Shown: positions 59,762-64,000 of the stretch, piece by piece
Layout: every line of letters starts with the position of its first letter
Position numbering within the stretch: the stretch's first letter is position 1
Assembly (NCBI RefSeq): GCF_000720725.1
Contig: NZ_JOCQ01000019.1
Span: 1 to 64,000, forward strand
Length of the DNA stretch: 64,000 bases
Origin: Streptomyces rimosus subsp. rimosus
Lineage (GTDB): Bacteria > Actinomycetota > Actinomycetes > Streptomycetales > Streptomycetaceae
Reading direction: 5' to 3'
Notes under the pieces: generated by a model
What the model was told of the DNA's origin: nothing
Databases searched by the model: none
What the model saw: only the letters and a program-made list of their open reading frames with translations
Made by a program: the position numbers and the translations under genes

Positions 59762-60589
59762 ATGAGGCGATTCGACGGCTACAGCGTACTGATCACCGGC
59801 GCCGGCCGGGGCATCGGCGAGGCCACCGCGCTGCGGCTCGCCACCGAGGGTGCGCGGGTCCTGGTCACCGACCTGGACGGGGAGCGCGCCGGGCAGGCGG
59901 CCGCCCGGATCCGCGAGAGCGCCCCCGTACGGGACAGCGGCGGCACCGCCGAGGCGCTGGCCTGCGACGTGGCGGACCGGACCGCCGTCGACGCGGCCGT
60001 CGCACACGCCGTGCACCGCTTCGGCGGGCTCGACGTGCTGGTCAACAGCGCCCACCGGTGCCTGCCCGACCCGCCGCGCTTCGAGACGTACCGGGACGAG
60101 GACTGGGCCGGTGACCTGGACGTCACCCTCGGCGGCGCCTTCCGCTGCGCCCGCGCCGCGCTGCCCCACCTCGCCGCCGCCGACGGCCGCGGCGCGATCG
60201 TCAGCGTCGGCTCGGTCAACGGCGAGCAGGACTTCGGCAACCACGCCTACAGCGCCGCCAAGGCGGGCCTGGCCTCCCTCACCCGTACGCTCGCGGGCGA
60301 GGCGGCGGCCCGGGGCGTACGGGTCAACCTGGTCGCCCCGGGCACCGTCGACACCCCGAACTGGGCCGACCGCCCCGACTCCCTGAAGCGCGCCGCGGCC
60401 GTCTACCCCCTGGGCCGGGTCGGCCGCCCCGACGACATCGCCGCCGCCGTCGCCTTCCTGGCCTCCTCCGACGCCGCCTGGATCACCGGCGTCACGCTCC
60501 CGGTGGACGGCGGCATCCTGACCAGCAACGCGGCACTGCGCGACGCGCTGCGCGGGGGCGGTCCGGAGCGGTTCGCTTTCAGCCGGTGA
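59762..60589 (+). CDS. Short-chain dehydrogenase/reductase
   Basis: 275-residue classical SDR with TGAGRGIG near residue 12, LVNSAH replacing NNAG, and catalytic S-V-N...YSAAK (NHAYSAAKAGLASLTRTLAG). ATG 59762 follows AAGGTG; in-frame ATGs at 59729 and 59744 exist. Its 3' end overlaps the convergent carotenoid oxygenase gene by 11 bp. Substrate unknown. Confidence 0.9.
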   Translation: MRRFDGYSVLITGAGRGIGEATALRLATEGARVLVTDLDGERAGQAAARIRESAPVRDSGGTAEALACDVADRTAVDAAVAHAVHRFGGLDVLVNSAHRCLPDPPRFETYRDEDWAGDLDVTLGGAFRCARAALPHLAAADGRGAIVSVGSVNGEQDFGNHAYSAAKAGLASLTRTLAGEAAARGVRVNLVAPGTVDTPNWADRPDSLKRAAAVYPLGRVGRPDDIAAAVAFLASSDAAWITGVTLPVDGGILTSNAALRDALRGGGPERFAFSR

Positions 60590-61970
60590 ACCGGCGCGCG
60601 GTGGGGCGCGTGCCGGGGACCCAGTTGCCGTGGAAGCCCGCCGGTATACGCACGGGCACGTGGACCTCGGCGACTGGCGCGGCGCCGAGGTCGGCGGCGT
60701 CCAGGATGGCCAGGTAGCTGGTGCCGCAGGCGCGGTCGTGGGCGAACGTCAGGAGGTATCCGTCGTCTTCCCGGCCGGGGACCGCAACGGCGCGGGGGAC
60801 GAAGACGGGCTCCCCGCAGGTGTGGCCGTCGGGGAAGCGATGGGTGCTGCGCAGGGCGCCACGGGCCAGGTCGTACTTGTGGATCTCGGCGTGCCGGGGC
60901 TCGGCGTCCAGGGTGAACCCGGCGGTGTAGCCGTAGCGGTGGCGCAGGCCGATGACGGTGTCGGCGATGCGGGGGTATTCGCTGGGCGCGTCGTCCAGCG
61001 GAGTCTCGGTGACCTTGCCGGTGGCCAGGTGCAGCTCCCACTGGTGCAGGACGGGCAGGCCGCCGCCGAGGTCCGCCGGCCCCTGGCGCCACAGGGACGG
61101 GACGCGAGTACCGGTGAGGGTGATCGTCCCGTCGGCCTCGAAGGCGTTCATCGTGTGCCATACGAAGCAGGGGGTGACGTCGAACCACCGTACGGGGGCG
61201 CCTTGCCGGGCCCGGGGCAGGACGCCGAAGCGGGCGCGGTGCCCGTCGTCCCATCGCCAGGGCGGGTCGCCGGTGGCGGCCCGCTCGGCGTCGAAGACGA
61301 CGGGCAGGTCCATGAAGACGACGTGGCGGGCGGTGAGGGCGAAGTCGTGCATCATGACCGCCCGCGGCAGGTCCACGGTCTGCTTCTGGAGCACGTCGCC
61401 GGTCGAGGAGGCCCGGTAGTAGGTCAGGTACGGGGGCCGCAGCCGGTAGCCGAAGAAGTGCAGTTCCCCGGTGCGGGGACAGGTCTTGGGGTGGGCGGTC
61501 ATGGGGGTGGTGAGCGCCCCGTTGAAGGTGAAGACTCCGAGAGTCGCCAGGTCGGGGGTGACCTCGTAGGGGAAGCCGCCCTCTTCGAGAGCGAAGAGCC
61601 GGCCGGCGTGGGCGATCAGGTGGGTGTTGGCCGTGGTGACGCGGTAGTCGATCCGTGAGGTGGCCGGGTCGTAGGCGAGCGCGAAGCGGGAGACGCCGGG
61701 CTGCTCGTACAGCGGGGTGCGGACGTAGCGGTTGCGGTACCAGCCGGCGCGGCCGTCGGCCAGCGCGACGGTGTGGAGCATGCCGTCGCCGGCGAAGGAG
61801 TGGGGTGACCAGCCGCTGCGCGGGTTGGGCCCGTTGCGGAAGTACTGGCCGCACAGCTCCCTGGGGATGGTGCCGGTCACCTCGCTGGGCAGGTGGGTGG
61901 CTTCGGTGGCGATCGGTGCGTTGTTGCCGGAGAGGTGCAGGGGTGTGGGAGAGCCTGATGGCGTGGTCAT
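60579..61970 (-). CDS. Carotenoid cleavage oxygenase family protein
   Basis: 463-residue seven-bladed propeller oxygenase. Fe(II)-binding histidines are visible in TAHPKTC, AVMMHDFALT, CFVWHTMNAFE and AGFHGNWVPG, the four conserved sites. FGYRLRPPYLTYYRAS and RNGPNPRS also match the family. It cleaves a carotenoid or apocarotenoid/stilbene-type double bond. The substrate is unknown; no carotenoid genes are in view. Confidence 0.92.
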   Translation of the reverse strand: MTTPSGSPTPLHLSGNNAPIATEATHLPSEVTGTIPRELCGQYFRNGPNPRSGWSPHSFAGDGMLHTVALADGRAGWYRNRYVRTPLYEQPGVSRFALAYDPATSRIDYRVTTANTHLIAHAGRLFALEEGGFPYEVTPDLATLGVFTFNGALTTPMTAHPKTCPRTGELHFFGYRLRPPYLTYYRASSTGDVLQKQTVDLPRAVMMHDFALTARHVVFMDLPVVFDAERAATGDPPWRWDDGHRARFGVLPRARQGAPVRWFDVTPCFVWHTMNAFEADGTITLTGTRVPSLWRQGPADLGGGLPVLHQWELHLATGKVTETPLDDAPSEYPRIADTVIGLRHRYGYTAGFTLDAEPRHAEIHKYDLARGALRSTHRFPDGHTCGEPVFVPRAVAVPGREDDGYLLTFAHDRACGTSYLAILDAADLGAAPVAEVHVPVRIPAGFHGNWVPGTRPTARRFTG

Positions 61971-62105
61971 CTGCGGTCTCCTGCCGTGGGGCGGTGCGGC
62001 CAGGGTCCCGCAGCCGGGTTTGCGGCGGCAGTCTTGTTCTTTTCGCGTGCGTCAGCCGCCGCCGTCCCCCTCCAAGATGGGCAAGCGGAAGCGCGACGCC
62101 CGTAC

Positions 62106-62951
62106 CTAACGCAGCATCAACGCGATCCCCGCCACCATCAGCCCCGCCGCCACCAGGCGCGGAGCGCCGAAGCGCTCCTTGAAGAACAGGGTGCCGATGG
62201 CGGCGCCGACGATGATCGAGGACTCGCGGAGGGCGGCGATGGGGGCCAGCGCGGCCTGGGTCTGGGCCCACAGGACCAGACCGTAGGCGAAGACGGAGAG
62301 GACGCCGCCGGCCAGGCCGCGCAGGGCCGTCGGGCGGAGCTGGGTGAGCAGGGCGCGGCGGCGGGTGGCCAGGGCGTAGGCGGGGACGGCCAGGCCCTCC
62401 AGGATCATCAGCCAGGCGATGTAGCCGGGGGCGGTGCCGGAGGCGCGGACGCCCACGCCGTCCACCGTGGTGTACGACGCTATGGCCAGGCCGGTGGCGA
62501 GCGCGGCGACCAGGGCGGGCCAGTGCGGCTTCGCCCCCGAGCCGCGGATGCCCCAGAGCGCGACGCCGACCAGGCCCGCCGAGGCGAGCGCCACACCGGC
62601 GACGCCCCACGCGTCCGGCACCTCGCCGACGAAGACGGCGGCCAGGACCGTGACGACCAGTGGCGCGGTGCCGCGCGCGATGGGGTACATCTGCCCGAAC
62701 TCGCCCAGCCGGAACGACTGCATCAGCAGGACCTGGTAGACGATGTGCAGAACGACGGAGGCGAGGAGCGGCGGCCAGGCGCCGGCCGCGGGCAGCGGCG
62801 AGAAGCAGGCCAGCACGGCCCCGCAGAGCGCGCCGCCGCCACCGACCAGCGTGAAGGCGAGCAGCTGGTCCTTGATGTTGTGGGCGATCGCGTTCCAGCT
62901 GGCGTGCGTGACGGCGGCGATCAGGACCGCCGCGACGACCAGGGGGCTCAT
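62106..62951 (-). CDS. EamA/DMT-superfamily transporter
   Basis: 281-residue protein with about ten TM helices in two EamA halves (MYPIARGTAPLVVTVLAAVF; IAALRESSIIVGAAIGTLFF). Such permeases export amino acids or other metabolites. Substrate unknown. The 213-bp gap to the next gene shows nothing recognisable. Confidence 0.88.
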   Translation of the reverse strand: MSPLVVAAVLIAAVTHASWNAIAHNIKDQLLAFTLVGGGGALCGAVLACFSPLPAAGAWPPLLASVVLHIVYQVLLMQSFRLGEFGQMYPIARGTAPLVVTVLAAVFVGEVPDAWGVAGVALASAGLVGVALWGIRGSGAKPHWPALVAALATGLAIASYTTVDGVGVRASGTAPGYIAWLMILEGLAVPAYALATRRRALLTQLRPTALRGLAGGVLSVFAYGLVLWAQTQAALAPIAALRESSIIVGAAIGTLFFKERFGAPRLVAAGLMVAGIALMLR

Positions 62952-63164
62952 GCGGGCCGCTCGCGTATGTCGGCCGCGCGGTTCCGGGCGTGCGGGGCCG
63001 GCGGGCGGGGAGCTTGGTGACCGTACGGGAAATGGCGCATGGCCCGCACGCTAGCTCTAGGTGTACGGGCCACGCGATGGTGAACGGGAGGGGTGGGGCA
63101 GATCACCCCGGGTGGGGCGGCTCTTGCGTTCTTCCGCGGAAGGGCCGCCCCCGGCCGGGGAGCC

Positions 63165-64000
63165 TCAGCCCGCCGACAGGATCGACCGGACGACCGGCCC
63201 GGCGTTCGAGCCGCCGTGGCCGCTGGCCGGGACGACGGCCGCCGCGGCCATGTCGCCGCGGTAGGCGGTGAACCAGGCGTTCGGCTTCTCCTGGCCGTCC
63301 ACCTCCGCAGAACCGGTCTTCGCGCCGATGTCACCACTGAGCCCGGACATCGCCTCCGCCGCCGTACCGGACGTGGCGGTCAGCTTCATCAGGGACTTCA
63401 GGGCCGACGCGGTGCCCGCCTTCATCGTGCGCGGGGCCTTGGCGAGCGACCGGTTGTCGAGCGAGGGCGCGACGATGTACGGCTGGTGGAAGCCGCCGTT
63501 CTGGACGGTCGCCGCGACCGAGGCGACGGTCAGCGGGTTCATCCGCACCCCGCCCTGCCCGATCAGCGAGGCGGCCATCTGCGCGTCGCTCTGCACCGGT
63601 ACCGCGCCGTCGAAGGTGGGGATGCCGGTCTGCCAGTTCAGGCCGATGCCGAAGACGTCGCGCGCCTGCTGCGTCAGGTCGTCGTCCTTGAGCTTGGGCG
63701 CCATGGAGATGAACGCGTTGTTGCAGGACGCGGCGAAGCTCTGCGCGAAGGTGCCGTTCTTGATCTCGGACTCGTTCAGGTTCTGGAACTTCCAGCCGCC
63801 GACCGTCACGAACTTCTCGCACGGGTGCGGCTTGTCCGGCGCCGTCAGCCCCTTGTCGATCAGCATCGAGGCCGTCACGATCTTCATTGTGGAGCCGGGC
63901 GCCAGCGAGCCCTGGGTGGCCGTGTTGAAGCCCTTCTCCGGCGAGTTGGCGATGGCCAGGATCTCGCCGGTGCTCGGCTTGAGGGCGACCGCGGACGCCT
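63165..64000 (-). CDS. Penicillin-binding protein transpeptidase domain, partial (runs off window)
   Basis: C-terminal 278 residues of a transpeptidase. The gene continues beyond position 64000, so its start is not seen. Active-site Ser-X-X-Lys is STMK in APGSTMKIV, Ser-X-Asn is SCN in AASCNNAF, and KTG is in GDIGAKTGSAEV. It crosslinks peptidoglycan outside the membrane. The GEILAIANSPEKGFNTATQG segment is typical of PbpA-like class B enzymes. Confidence 0.93.
   Translation of the reverse strand, partial: ASAVALKPSTGEILAIANSPEKGFNTATQGSLAPGSTMKIVTASMLIDKGLTAPDKPHPCEKFVTVGGWKFQNLNESEIKNGTFAQSFAASCNNAFISMAPKLKDDDLTQQARDVFGIGLNWQTGIPTFDGAVPVQSDAQMAASLIGQGGVRMNPLTVASVAATVQNGGFHQPYIVAPSLDNRSLAKAPRTMKAGTASALKSLMKLTATSGTAAEAMSGLSGDIGAKTGSAEVDGQEKPNAWFTAYRGDMAAAAVVPASGHGGSNAGPVVRSILSAG

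Noticed and set aside
1..64000. tRNA, rRNA, CRISPR or insertion sequence
   Set aside because: No tRNA-like cloverleaf, rRNA segment, regularly spaced palindromic spacer array, transposase or integrase was seen. The repeat arrays noted have no spacers.

Overview
The window looks like chromosomal DNA of a Streptomyces or close relative. GC is very high, GTG starts and ATGA/GTGA gene overlaps are frequent, and the families are typical of the genus: a TipA-like MerR regulator, a WhiJ-like XRE regulator with DUF397 partners, ALF-repeat secreted proteins, GAF-ANTAR regulators, and a Nur-like operator. I saw no rRNA, tRNA, CRISPR array, insertion sequence or prophage.

Layout. 1-6.7 kb: three co-directional glycosidases (GH5-like, GH85, GH38) that together look like a high-mannose N-glycan degradation set. 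6.7-13.0 kb: a TipA-like regulator coupled to a glycosyltransferase, a lipoprotein with a sensor kinase lacking an adjacent response regulator, a DUF1269-like protein, an acetyltransferase and a small secreted protein. 13.1-16.2 kb: exonuclease III, whose 3' end is followed by a DUF6247-like gene bounded by 40-bp imperfect direct repeats, then a barstar-family protein and a small secreted protein with an unusually palindromic promoter.

16.4-31.4 kb is the most interesting part. A LuxR-type regulator diverges from a tightly packed operon of about 13.7 kb: small helical protein, carbamoyltransferase, sulfotransferase, ATP-grasp ligase, YciI-like protein, MFS exporter, FemAB/GNAT-like transferase, then CysC, CysD, CysN, an SsuABC-type importer and CysQ. 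It makes and recycles PAPS but carries no PAPS or sulfite reductase. It therefore looks like a specialised-metabolite cluster that sulfonates and carbamoylates a small scaffold without any NRPS or PKS.

31.4-38.9 kb is a rearranged accessory patch. It holds an HxlR regulator, a broken RidA gene, two ALF-repeat paralogues about 5 kb apart, a tandemly duplicated DUF397-isochorismatase unit (one hydrolase copy degenerate), a WhiJ-like regulator, and two CCCH mini-proteins coupled to a PIMT/graspetide-type methyltransferase. 39-42.5 kb: a MerR-divergent Baeyer-Villiger monooxygenase, alpha/beta hydrolase and SDR operon. 42.5-53.2 kb: CsbD-like protein, YkuD-fold protein, tricorn protease, TetR regulator with palindromic operators, MMPL transporter, serine hydrolase and two GAF-ANTAR regulators. 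53.2-64 kb: DHA2 exporter with a winged-helix tail, an ECF-type Co/Ni importer preceded by a Nur-like box, a second serine hydrolase, a small charged protein, an SDR, a carotenoid oxygenase, a DMT transporter, and the C-terminal part of a penicillin-binding protein that runs off the window.
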